A DNA stretch of 64,000 nucleotides from Cupriavidus metallidurans CH34. GTDB lineage: Bacteria > Pseudomonadota > Gammaproteobacteria > Burkholderiales > Burkholderiaceae. Below the pieces are notes generated by a model. It did no database searches. It saw only the letters and a list, made by a program, of their open reading frames with translations, and was not told where the DNA came from. The DNA lies in assembly GCF_000196015.1 (NCBI RefSeq), contig NC_007973.1:1116001-1180000 (forward strand), read 5' to 3'. Made by a program: the position numbers and the translations under genes. Shown one piece after another: positions 26,508 through 37,401 of this stretch (its first letter is position 1; each line of letters starts with the position of its first letter).

Positions 26508-27365
26508 GTGAAATACAAGATCCACCATAAGACCATCTATCGATACACCGAGCCGGTGCGCCGCAGCGTGCATGAGCTGCGTCTGGCGCCCCGCAGTGGC
26601 CCACTGCAGTCCGTGCAGTACTGGACGCTTTCCGCGCCGGGTAACTTGTCCGAAGCGCGTGACGGTTTCGGCAATATCGTCCACAACTTCACGATGGCCG
26701 GCCCGGCCCGTACGATTGCGATCGTTGCTACCGGCGAGGTCGAGGTCAGGATCGATCCAGCCCCAACGGGCCAGGCGGGCGCCGAGGCCGGGGAGGGCGG
26801 TCATGGCGCTTTCCAGGACCTGCCCGAAGCTGGTGAGTCGCGTGTGTCGCCGCTCTATTTTCTATCGGGCACGCCGCTGACACAGGCGCCTGCGGACATG
26901 CAGGCGTTCGCAGCCCCGTACCTGGCCGCTGGCCACGAGGTGCCGGCCCTGCTGGCATTGGCCGATGGCATCGCCGAGCGGGTCCAGTACCGGGCCAATA
27001 CGACCGATGTCGGCACGTCCGCCGTCGAGGCTTTCCGGCTAGGCAGCGGGGTCTGCCAGGATCAGGCACAGGTTATGGTGGCGGCATGTCGCGCGCTCGG
27101 TATTCCGGCGCGCTATGTCAGTGGCTACTTCTACGATGCGGCCGCAGCCTCGCTGGCCAGTCATGCCTGGGCCGACATCTGCCTGGATGCGGACCGCGGG
27201 CTCTGGTGCAGCATCGATGTCACGCATCGCTGCATCACCGATGGGCGCCACGTCCGCCTTGCTGTGGGGCGTGACTATGCCTCGGCCGCACCAATCCGGG
27301 GCATCCTCGAAGGCGGGGCGGGGGAAACAATGGAAGTCGACATCGAGATCACGCCGCTGGCCTGA
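26508..27365 (+). CDS. Transglutaminase-like cysteine protease-fold protein
   Basis: A 285-residue protein with an N-terminal beta domain typical of bacterial transglutaminase-like proteins (KIHHKTIYRYTEPVRRS) and a transglutaminase core. The catalytic triad is visible: Cys in LGSGVCQDQAQV, His in SHAWADIC and Asp in IDVTHRC. In bacteria such proteins are predicted peptidases or amidases. I use GTG 26508; an in-frame ATG at 26484 would add eight residues. It lies between alpha-E and anbu; this four-gene order is known for Anbu clusters. Confidence 0.9.
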   Translation: MKYKIHHKTIYRYTEPVRRSVHELRLAPRSGPLQSVQYWTLSAPGNLSEARDGFGNIVHNFTMAGPARTIAIVATGEVEVRIDPAPTGQAGAEAGEGGHGAFQDLPEAGESRVSPLYFLSGTPLTQAPADMQAFAAPYLAAGHEVPALLALADGIAERVQYRANTTDVGTSAVEAFRLGSGVCQDQAQVMVAACRALGIPARYVSGYFYDAAAASLASHAWADICLDADRGLWCSIDVTHRCITDGRHVRLAVGRDYASAAPIRGILEGGAGETMEVDIEITPLA

Positions 27366-27491
27366 AATGGCGAAGCCAGGTTGGTTCGAAGTGCGGCGGC
27401 AGAGTAATCCTTCGGTATTCATACACCGCCGTTGCGCCTGCCGTGCGGCTAGAATGGGGCGTTGCCGTCGCGCCTCTGTCAACCCGAACCC

Positions 27492-28298
27492 ATGACGTAC
27501 TGTGTAGCCATGCGGCTGGATGCCGGTCTGGTATTCCTGTCCGATTCCCGTACCAACGCCGGTGTGGATGCCATTTCCACCGCGCGCAAAATGACCGTAT
27601 TCGAGGAGCCGGGCGACCGCGTCATGGTGCTGCTGACCTCGGGCAATCTCGCGATCAGCCAGTCTGTGCGCCAATGCCTGGCCGAGGCGCGCGACGAGAA
27701 ACGTTCGCTGTGGACCGCGCGCGACATGTTCGAGGCGGTCACCATCGTCGGCGAGGCGGTGCGCGCCGTGCACAAGCGCGATGCCCATGCGTTGCGCGAG
27801 GCTGGCATCGAATTCAGCGTTAACCTGATTTTCGGTGGGCAGATCCGGGGCGAGCGCATGCGCCTGTTCCATGTCTACGCTGCAGGCAACTTCATTGAGG
27901 CCACGCCCGAGAACTGCTACTTCCAGATTGGCGAGGCCAAATATGGCAAGCCGATCGTCGACCGTGTCATCACGCCGTCGGTGCCGCTGGGCGAGGCGGC
28001 CAAGTGTGCGCTGGTCTCGATGGATTCCACGCTGAAGTCGAATATCTCGGTCGGTTTGCCGCTCGACCTGCTGGTCTACGAGGCCGATTCGCTCCGCGTG
28101 ACGCGCTTCGTCAGCATCGACGAGAAGAACGCATACTTCCGCATGATCCGCGACACCTGGGGCCAGCGCCTGCGCCAGGTTTTCGGCGAGATCGCCAATC
28201 CCGAATGGGATGCGAGCCAGCAGGCCGAATTCCCGCTGGCGCGCGACGAAGCCGATCGCTGGGGCCAGCCGGTACGGGCCCGCCGCGACCGAAGCTGA
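27492..28298 (+). CDS. anbu: Anbu, bacterial proteasome-related NTN hydrolase
   Basis: A 268-residue member of the Anbu (ancestral beta subunit, COG3484) family of proteasome-like proteins. It begins MTYCVAMRLDAGLVFLSDSR: removal of Met would expose Thr2 as the N-terminal nucleophile, and the conserved Asp (SDSRTNAG) and Lys (ARKMTVF) of the proteasome active site follow at the expected places. The frame is open upstream to 27462, but the Met-Thr start at 27492 fits the family. Known Anbu proteins assemble into open ring or helical particles; a proteolytic substrate has not been established. Context: last of the ATP-grasp / alpha-E / transglutaminase set. Confidence 0.93.
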   Translation: MTYCVAMRLDAGLVFLSDSRTNAGVDAISTARKMTVFEEPGDRVMVLLTSGNLAISQSVRQCLAEARDEKRSLWTARDMFEAVTIVGEAVRAVHKRDAHALREAGIEFSVNLIFGGQIRGERMRLFHVYAAGNFIEATPENCYFQIGEAKYGKPIVDRVITPSVPLGEAAKCALVSMDSTLKSNISVGLPLDLLVYEADSLRVTRFVSIDEKNAYFRMIRDTWGQRLRQVFGEIANPEWDASQQAEFPLARDEADRWGQPVRARRDRS

Positions 28299-28345
28299 TT
28301 CCTTTCATTCCAGGTTTTTCCGACCCATTCCATCGATCTGCCGCC

Positions 28346-29167
28346 ATGCGCGACATCCTGCTCTTTTCCCACGCCAACGGTTTTCCGGTGCCGATCTATC
28401 GCAAGCTGTTCGGCGCGCTTGAGGACACCTTCGACATCCGCGCCGTCGAGCGTTACGGCCACAATCCGAAGTTTCCGGTCACGCGCGAGTGGCCGCATCT
28501 GGTCGACGAACTGCTTGGCGAGCTGGATCGCCCGGGGCGGAGCGGTGCCGACGCGCCCAAGGTCTGGCTGGTTGGCCATTCGCTGGGCGGTTTCCTCTCG
28601 CTGATGGCTGCGCTGCGTCGGCCGCAGCGGGTGCGGGGCGTGGTGATGCTGGATTCGCCAATCATCGCCGGCTGGAAAGCGTCGCTGGTGCGCGCGTCCC
28701 AGATGCTGGGACTCGACGAGAAGCCGGGCCCCGCCGCCGTGACCAAGAACCGGCGCACCCATTGGCCCGATACCGACGCGGTCTGGAGTCATTTCCAGTC
28801 CAAGCGCAATTTCAAGGTATGGGACCCCGAGGTTCTACGCGACTACGCCGAGCATGGTACCGAGCCCACTGGTGTGGCCAACGAACGCAAGCTGCGCTTC
28901 GATCGTGAGGTCGAATACTGGATCTACAGGACGCTGCCGACCAGCCTCGGCCGCAAGGTCGCGCGTGGCGCGCCGATCCCGGTCAGCTTCGTTGCCGGCA
29001 CCCGCTCGCGCGAGGTAAGACAGGCGGGACTCGGCGCAACCCGCAAGCTTGTGGGCGACCGGCTGCGCTATATCGAAGGCGGCCACTTGTATCCAATGGA
29101 GCGGCCCCTCGAGACCGCCGGCCTGGTGCGGGACCTGATCGAGGAAATGCGCAAGTCCGGGCGCTGA
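28346..29167 (+). CDS. Alpha/beta hydrolase
   Basis: A 273-residue alpha/beta-hydrolase with the nucleophile elbow GHSLGGF (about 77-83), the SHANGFP oxyanion strand at 8-14, and a candidate catalytic His in EGGHLYPME (about 248-256). Substrate unknown; esterase or lipase-like. It lies 47 bp after anbu on the same strand, so it may be co-transcribed, but it is not one of the usual Anbu-cluster genes. ATG 28346 was chosen because the longer open frame (from 28004) overlaps anbu. Confidence 0.88.
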   Translation: MRDILLFSHANGFPVPIYRKLFGALEDTFDIRAVERYGHNPKFPVTREWPHLVDELLGELDRPGRSGADAPKVWLVGHSLGGFLSLMAALRRPQRVRGVVMLDSPIIAGWKASLVRASQMLGLDEKPGPAAVTKNRRTHWPDTDAVWSHFQSKRNFKVWDPEVLRDYAEHGTEPTGVANERKLRFDREVEYWIYRTLPTSLGRKVARGAPIPVSFVAGTRSREVRQAGLGATRKLVGDRLRYIEGGHLYPMERPLETAGLVRDLIEEMRKSGR

Positions 29168-29175
29168 AGTCTGGG

Positions 29176-29200
29176 AAGCCGGCGCGCGCGGCGCCGGCTT
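29176..29200 (+). terminator. Possible terminator after the Anbu-cluster / hydrolase genes
   Basis: Strong GC-rich hairpin AAGCCGGCGC-GCGCG-GCGCCGGCTT just after the hydrolase stop, with only a weak T-containing tail (GGCTTGTGG). Confidence 0.5.
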
Positions 29201-29310
29201 GGCTTGTGGTACGGCGTGCAGTGCGACGTATGCGCCGCAGACCGCCATTGCGTGCCGGGCCGACACCTCGATTTCACAAATTCGGCGTCGGCGGGGATCG
29301 GGCTCTCATG

Positions 29311-30992
<1,682 letters not shown>

Positions 30993-31017
30993 GGCGCTGG
31001 TGGGGAAGGAAACTGCC

Positions 31018-31887
31018 ATGAAACTGTGTGGATTCGACGTCGGCCTCGACAAGCCGTTTTTCCTGATCGCTGGTCCGTGCGTGATCGAGTCCGAGCAGAT
31101 GGCGCTCGATACGGCCGGCGAGCTGAAGGCGATCACGGGTGAACTGGGCATTCCGTTCATCTACAAGTCGTCGTTCGACAAGGCCAACCGGTCGTCGGGC
31201 AAGTCGTTCCGCGGGCTCGGAATGGAAAAGGGTCTCGAGATCCTGGCCACGGTAAAGCGTCAGATCGGCGTACCGGTGCTCACCGACATCCACGAGATCG
31301 ACGAGATTAAGCCCGTCGCGGCCGTGGTGGATGTGCTGCAGACGCCGGCCTTCCTGTGCCGCCAGACTGATTTCATCCGTGCCTGCGCCCAGAGCGGCAA
31401 GCCGGTGAACATCAAGAAGGGCCAGTTCCTGGCACCGCACGACATGAAAAACGTGATCGACAAGGCGCGTGACGCCGCCCGTGAGGCGGGTCTGCCCGAT
31501 GACGTGTTCATGGCCTGCGAGCGTGGCGTTTCCTTCGGCTACAACAATCTTGTCTCCGACATGCGCTCCCTGGCGATCATGCGCGAGACGGGCGCCCCCG
31601 TGGTGTTCGATGCCACCCATTCGGTGCAGTTGCCGGGTGGCCAGGGCACCAGTTCGGGCGGCCAGCGCGAATTCGTGCCGGTGCTCTCGCGTGCCGCGGT
31701 GGCTACGGGCGTGGCGGGTCTGTTCATGGAGACCCACCCCGATCCGAGCAAGGCGATGTCGGACGGCCCCAACGCCGTGCCGCTGTCGCGCATGAAGGAA
31801 CTGCTGACCGTGCTGCGCGATCTCGACGGCATGGTCAAGCGTGCCGGCTTCCTGGAAGACAACTTCGGCTGGCCGGCCTGCGCCTGA
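31018..31887 (+). CDS. kdsA: 3-deoxy-D-manno-octulosonate 8-phosphate synthase
   Basis: Condenses arabinose 5-phosphate and phosphoenolpyruvate to KDO 8-phosphate for lipopolysaccharide core. The 289-residue TIM-barrel protein has the family motifs IAGPCVIES (about 17-25), [12 protein letters not shown] (about 49-60), DIHE and [11 protein letters not shown] (about 112-122). ATG 31018 lies 25 bp after the pyrG stop with GGGAAGGA upstream. The phosphoenolpyruvate substrate comes from enolase, encoded two genes downstream. Confidence 0.97.
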   Translation: MKLCGFDVGLDKPFFLIAGPCVIESEQMALDTAGELKAITGELGIPFIYKSSFDKANRSSGKSFRGLGMEKGLEILATVKRQIGVPVLTDIHEIDEIKPVAAVVDVLQTPAFLCRQTDFIRACAQSGKPVNIKKGQFLAPHDMKNVIDKARDAAREAGLPDDVFMACERGVSFGYNNLVSDMRSLAIMRETGAPVVFDATHSVQLPGGQGTSSGGQREFVPVLSRAAVATGVAGLFMETHPDPSKAMSDGPNAVPLSRMKELLTVLRDLDGMVKRAGFLEDNFGWPACA

Positions 31888-31903
31888 GTCTGCCTTGGCA
31901 ACT

Positions 31904-31935
31904 GCCGCCCGCGCCTGACGCGGGCGGTGCCGTTT
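31904..31935 (+). terminator. Possible attenuating hairpin after kdsA
   Basis: Inverted repeat CCGCCCGCG-CCTGA-CGCGGGCGG just after the kdsA stop, followed by TGCCGTTTCT. The T run is weak, so some transcription may continue into the DUF1330 gene. Confidence 0.5.
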
Positions 31936-32015
31936 CTGGTGCCTCTGCCGGACGTCCGGCATCAATGCCGACGAAACGGTATCGAAAGACAATACAAAAG
32001 ATTCGGAGATAGCGC

Positions 32016-32306
32016 ATGGCCGCCGGTTATATCATCGCGTACGTCGATGTGACAGATCCCCAGCAGTACGAGCAGTACAAGGTGCTTTCCACGAAAGCCA
32101 TGCAGGCGCACGGCGCGGAAGTGCTGGTGCGTGGCGGCCAGACCGAACGGCTCGAGGGGGATTGGGGCCCCACGCGGGTCGTGGTCCTGAAGTTCCAGAG
32201 CTACGAAGCCGCCCGCGCGTTCCACGCCAGCGAGGAATACCTGGCGGCGCGCAAGTCCCGCGAGCATGCGGCGAAGATGAACATGATCGTCGTGGAAGGC
32301 ATCTGA
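32016..32306 (+). CDS. DUF1330-family small protein
   Basis: A 96-residue protein of the DUF1330 family, a ferredoxin-like (dimeric alpha-beta barrel) fold. It opens with AAGYIIAYVDVTDPQQYEQY and has the family RGGQTERLEGDW and VVLKF segments. The biochemical role of the family is not established. It starts with ATG 32016 after GGAG. It is inserted between kdsA and eno in the same direction. Confidence 0.9.
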   Translation: MAAGYIIAYVDVTDPQQYEQYKVLSTKAMQAHGAEVLVRGGQTERLEGDWGPTRVVVLKFQSYEAARAFHASEEYLAARKSREHAAKMNMIVVEGI

Positions 32307-32334
32307 CATATTCGTCGGGCATCCTGCGCGGTAA

Positions 32335-33660
<1,326 letters not shown>

Positions 33661-33687
33661 TATCGCCGGTTAGTGTTCTGAGTTCCA

Positions 33688-33728
33688 GAAAAAGCGCCGC
33701 CCCGGAGCACCGGGGCGGCGCTTTTTTT
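33688..33728 (+). terminator. Rho-independent terminator of eno
   Basis: Long stem AAAAAGCGCCGCCCCG / CGGGGCGGCGCTTTTT with a small loop and a T7 tail, about 30 bp after the eno stop. Confidence 0.95.
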
Positions 33729-33865
33729 GTTGTCAACTGGATGCCTGTTGCGCCGTTGTTTCGCTTTGTATCGTCTTTTGTTTTGCAATCTTTGGCGGCT
33801 TGGTGGATCATTGGTCCCGGCGGAAATCGCCAAATCATCCTTTTCCTAGCGCCTTCTTCGCCCCG

Positions 33866-34207
33866 ATGCGCCTGATTTCCCTGCTGTTGTTCGTGCTGCT
33901 GCTCGCAATCCAGTACCCGCTATGGCTGGGCAAGGGCGGCTGGCTACGCGTGTGGGATCTGAATCGTCAGGTCAACGAGCAGACCGTGCACAACCAGGCG
34001 CTCAAGCTGCGCAATGCCAAGCTGGAAGGGGAAGTGAAGGATTTGCAGGATGGCACGGGTGCCATCGAGGAGCGTGCCCGCTATGAGCTGGGCATGGTCA
34101 AGGACGGGGAAGTCTTCGTCCAGTTCGTGGCGCCGGCTCCGAAAGTCAGCGCCACGCCGCCGCTGCCGCCGCCACCCAATTCCGTCGCGGGACGCGGCGG
34201 ACATTAA
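33866..34207 (+). CDS. ftsB: Cell division protein FtsB
   Basis: Bitopic membrane protein of the FtsQBL complex that links early and late division proteins. The 113-residue product has an N-terminal membrane helix (about 2-20), a coiled coil with [20 protein letters not shown] (about 35-54) and a conserved RARYELGM segment (about 70-77). A proline-rich tail (PPLPPPP) extends beyond the E. coli protein. ATG 33866 was chosen at the start of the helix. Location after eno is conserved in proteobacteria. Confidence 0.95.
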   Translation: MRLISLLLFVLLLAIQYPLWLGKGGWLRVWDLNRQVNEQTVHNQALKLRNAKLEGEVKDLQDGTGAIEERARYELGMVKDGEVFVQFVAPAPKVSATPPLPPPPNSVAGRGGH

Positions 34208-34305
34208 CCGGCTTTTCCGGACTATTCTGATGTCGATGCGCGACCTTGACCGCTAGGTCAGTCGCGTTTGCGCATTCCTGCGGCGCGGTTTCGATTTCTT
34301 CTGAA

Positions 34306-34701
34306 TCACCACCAGTACGGGGAGCCGTACGGGTAACCGCCCCAGCCCCAGCCAGGCGAGCTAATTCCCACGCCGCCACCCCAGTGGCCACCGCCCCATC
34401 CGCCGTAGTACAGATTCCAGTTTGTGCTCGGGTAGGCGTAAGCTGCCCGCGCCCAGGCTTCGGCCTGCTGCTGGCTGGCGATCACATGCTCCTGCTCGCG
34501 CAGCACTTGCTGGTTCAGCTCTGTGAGCTGCTGCTTTTCTTCGTCAGTCAGTGGGGCGGGGGGAGTCGAACCGGGCTCCAGGCGCGCGGTGGCAGGGCTG
34601 CCATACATATCGCGTGGAACGGGCGCTGCGCAGCCGGTGATCATCGCCGCCATGGCAATGACCAGCCAGGGCAGTGCGCGGGAACGATACGTCTTGGTCA
34701 T
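34306..34701 (-). CDS. Small predicted lipoprotein, Gly/Trp/Tyr-rich C-terminus
   Basis: A 131-residue protein with signal peptide and lipobox (ITGC, Cys at about 23). A predicted helical middle with LTDEEKQQLTELNQQ follows, then a C-terminus made almost only of Gly, Trp, Tyr, Pro and Ser (YYGGWGGGHWGGG). I do not recognise a family function. ATG 34701 has a clear GGAGG. It lies between ftsB (convergent) and hslO (same strand, 144 bp upstream). Confidence 0.75.
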   Translation of the reverse strand: MTKTYRSRALPWLVIAMAAMITGCAAPVPRDMYGSPATARLEPGSTPPAPLTDEEKQQLTELNQQVLREQEHVIASQQQAEAWARAAYAYPSTNWNLYYGGWGGGHWGGGVGISSPGWGWGGYPYGSPYWW

Positions 34702-34845
34702 GTCGGCCTCCGTCCGGCAGCTGGGGTTCGGGAGTGTCATTGGACCCGCGAGCGCGGGTATGTGGTTCCGCGCATATCCGGAACCTTTGACATACCCGTG
34801 GTCTTTTCCCCTTCTCCCTGATGGGGCAGGGGAGTGGACTGATGC

Positions 34846-35850
34846 TCAGTGCTGCTGCTGCGCGCCTTCGCCTGCGCCCGTTGCCACGGGTAGCGTGAAG
34901 AGCTGCGCGGCATCCACCGGGTCGAACACGTAGCGCTGGCCGCAGAAGTCGCAATGGATTTCCACGTCGCCGCGTTCGGCAATGATGCTTTCGATTTCGG
35001 CCTGGCCCAGCGACTGCAACATGCCGGCGACCTTGGCGCGCGAGCACGAGCACTGGAAATGCGGCGTCATTGGCTCGAAGACCCGCAGGCCAGCATTCTG
35101 CAGTTCTTCCCAGAACAGGCGGCGCAGCAGGGTCTCAGGCGACTCGGCCAGCAGTTCGTCCTGCTTGAGCGTGGCGCCCAACTGGCACGCGCGATCCCAG
35201 GTATCCAGGTCCTGCGCCTGCACATCACCGGAGAGCGGCGAACCGGTTTCGCCAACCTGCGCTTCCATCGTGCCGCCGTAGGACGGCAGCTTCTGCAGCA
35301 ACATGCCCGCGGCGACCTGCTCATTCGAGGCAAGCCACAGGCGGGTGTCGAGCTGCTCGGACGCCTGCATGTAGTGTTCGAGCACTGCGGCCATCGAGTC
35401 GAGCGGGCCGTTCTCGTCGGAAAGCGGCACGATGCCCTGGTAGGGTTGCTGGCCCGGCAGCTTGTCTTGCGGGTCTAGCGTGATGGCAAAGCGACCATGA
35501 CCATGCGCGTTGACGAGCGTCGTCAGCGTGGCATCGTCGGTAATCGTGGCGTCCTCGGCAATCTTGGCCGTGGCGCGCATCGACAGGTCGGACAGGCACT
35601 CCACCACGAGCATCCGCACCGGGCCGTCGCCGTGCAGTTGCATCACCAGCGCACCGTTGAACTTGAGGTTGGCCGATAGCAGCGCCGCGGCCGCCATCAT
35701 CTCGCCCAGCAGGCGCCGCACCGGTGCCGGGTAGGCATGGCGGTTCAGCACTTCTTGCCAGGTGGCCTCCATGCGGACCAGCTCGCCGCGCACGGGGGCA
35801 GCGTCGAACAGGAATTTCTGGAGTGTGTCGGGATTCGATGTAGCGGTCAC
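34846..35850 (-). CDS. hslO: Redox-regulated chaperone Hsp33
   Basis: Holdase chaperone switched on by oxidation and unfolding. The 334-residue product is a little longer than the E. coli protein. The C-terminal zinc switch has all four cysteines as CSC (FQCSCSRAK) and C-x2-C (HCDFCGQ). The N-terminal core includes LLSANLKFNGALVMQLHGDG. It runs leftward; the gamma-carbonic anhydrase gene is just upstream in the same direction, 49 bp away, suggesting co-transcription. Confidence 0.96.
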   Translation of the reverse strand: MTATSNPDTLQKFLFDAAPVRGELVRMEATWQEVLNRHAYPAPVRRLLGEMMAAAALLSANLKFNGALVMQLHGDGPVRMLVVECLSDLSMRATAKIAEDATITDDATLTTLVNAHGHGRFAITLDPQDKLPGQQPYQGIVPLSDENGPLDSMAAVLEHYMQASEQLDTRLWLASNEQVAAGMLLQKLPSYGGTMEAQVGETGSPLSGDVQAQDLDTWDRACQLGATLKQDELLAESPETLLRRLFWEELQNAGLRVFEPMTPHFQCSCSRAKVAGMLQSLGQAEIESIIAERGDVEIHCDFCGQRYVFDPVDAAQLFTLPVATGAGEGAQQQH

Positions 35851-35899
35851 GGTTCTATCAGTCTTTCGCGTAAAGCAATGTCAATCCGGCGTATCGGTA

Positions 35900-36424
35900 T
35901 CAGCCGATACGCTTCAAATCGGTCTTGTAAGTGGCTTGCCGCTTCGCATACGTCTCCGCATTGCGATAGAGGTTGGCCACGTCGGCATCGGTCAGTTCGC
36001 GCACCACCTTGGCGGGCGCGCCCAGGATCAGCGAGCGGTCAGGAAACACCTTGTTCTCGGTCACGACGGCACCGGCGCCGACCAGGCACTCCTTGCCGAT
36101 TACGGCGCCATTCAGCACCACGGCCTGGATACCGATCAGCGAGCCTTCGCCGACCGTGCAGCCGTGCAGCATGGCCTGGTGGCCGATCGAGACCTTGTCG
36201 CCCAGCGTCAGGGGACGGCCCGGGTCGGTGTGCAGCACGGAGCCTTCCTGGATGTTCGTATCCTCGCCCACCACGATCGGTTCGTTGTCGCCACGGATCA
36301 CGACGCCAGGCCAGGCGCTCGCGCGTGCCTTTAGCGTCACGTTGCCGATAATGGTGGCTTCCGCGGCCACGTAGGCATCGTCGTGAATGGTCGGGGCGAT
36401 CTCGCCGAGCTGGTAAAGCGCCAT
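35900..36424 (-). CDS. Gamma-carbonic anhydrase-like hexapeptide protein
   Basis: A 174-residue left-handed beta-helix protein of the gamma-carbonic anhydrase / YrdA / PaaY group. Hexapeptide repeats run from about 20 to 140. The three metal-ligand histidines are visible in SVLHTDPG and KVSIGHQAMLHGC. Such proteins bind zinc or iron; carbonic anhydrase or thioesterase activity varies, and the role here is unproven. ATG 36424 lies after a GGAG on the minus strand. Divergent from the DUF455 gene. Confidence 0.9.
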   Translation of the reverse strand: MALYQLGEIAPTIHDDAYVAAEATIIGNVTLKARASAWPGVVIRGDNEPIVVGEDTNIQEGSVLHTDPGRPLTLGDKVSIGHQAMLHGCTVGEGSLIGIQAVVLNGAVIGKECLVGAGAVVTENKVFPDRSLILGAPAKVVRELTDADVANLYRNAETYAKRQATYKTDLKRIG

Positions 36425-36549
36425 GGGGTCTCCTGCCTGAAGCAATGTAGGTAATTGGGGGTGGCCGTCGCGATTAAAAGAGCCGGTTCCCGTGGGCCGG
36501 CGTGGCACCGGCGAGGCTCTACAATGACAGCTTCCCGGATTTTACGCCT

Positions 36550-37401
36550 ATGCCAGACATCGCACCCGCCGAAATCGCCGATTCGCCACTTGCCACGCGC
36601 CGCCGGGCGCTGGCGGTGCTGTGTATCACCGACGCCAGGGCCAAGGCGGCCGCTGCGCGCGCGCTCTATACCGATCTGCAGGCGCACGGGGGCACCGTAA
36701 CGGATGTGGATGAAATTTTGGTGGCCGAAGGCTCGGCGGCGATCCCGGGCCGCCCGGAGCGGCCCGAACTGGTGCCCCCGCAGCAGGTGGACCGCAGGCG
36801 CTCGCTACACACCCTGGCCGGCCGCGCGGTGATGATCCATGCGCTGTGCCATATCGAATTCAATGCGATCAATCTGGCGCTCGATGCGGTCTGGCGCTTT
36901 GCGGGGATGCCGGAGGCGTACTACCGCGACTGGCTTCGCGTGGCAGACGAGGAGGCACTCCATTTCACGCTACTGGCCGACCATCTCGCCACGCTCGGGG
37001 CGACCTATGGTGACTATCCGGCACATAACTCGCTCTGGGAGATGACCGATCGCACCTCGGGCGACGTGCTGGCGCGCATGGCGCTGGTGCCGCGCACGTT
37101 GGAGGCGCGTGGGCTCGACGCCTCGCCGCCAGTGCGTGCCAAGCTGGCCGAGGTGGGCGATACCGCGGCCGCGGAGATCATCGACATCATCCTGCGCGAC
37201 GAAGTCGGGCACGTGGCCATTGGCAATCACTGGTACCGCTGGCTCTGCGCCCAGCGAGGGCTGGACCCGATCGCCACGTACGCGCGGCTTGCCGAACAGT
37301 ACCGCGCGCCAAAGCTGCGCGGCCCGTTCAATCTCGAGGCTCGCCGTGCGGCCGGTTTCGACGAGGACGAACTGGCCTGGCTCGAGGCCTCCGCGGGCTA
37401 G
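36550..37401 (+). CDS. DUF455 ferritin-like protein
   Basis: A 283-residue helical protein of the DUF455 family with ferritin-like di-metal motifs: HALCHIEFNAI (about 97-107), EEALHF (about 136-141) and a C-terminal DEVGHVAIG (about 217-225). Glu and His residues at these spots resemble a di-iron carboxylate site, as in MiaE-like hydroxylases, but the substrate is unknown. ATG 36550 lies about 30 bp after a TACAAT -10-like box at 36519. The 3' end overlaps the convergent synthetase by 4 bp. Confidence 0.85.
   Translation: MPDIAPAEIADSPLATRRRALAVLCITDARAKAAAARALYTDLQAHGGTVTDVDEILVAEGSAAIPGRPERPELVPPQQVDRRRSLHTLAGRAVMIHALCHIEFNAINLALDAVWRFAGMPEAYYRDWLRVADEEALHFTLLADHLATLGATYGDYPAHNSLWEMTDRTSGDVLARMALVPRTLEARGLDASPPVRAKLAEVGDTAAAEIIDIILRDEVGHVAIGNHWYRWLCAQRGLDPIATYARLAEQYRAPKLRGPFNLEARRAAGFDEDELAWLEASAG

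Noticed and set aside
28004..28345. Upstream extension of the alpha/beta hydrolase frame
   Set aside because: It overlaps anbu by nearly 300 bp and has an Arg/Pro-rich shadow composition. The hydrolase fold begins at ATG 28346.
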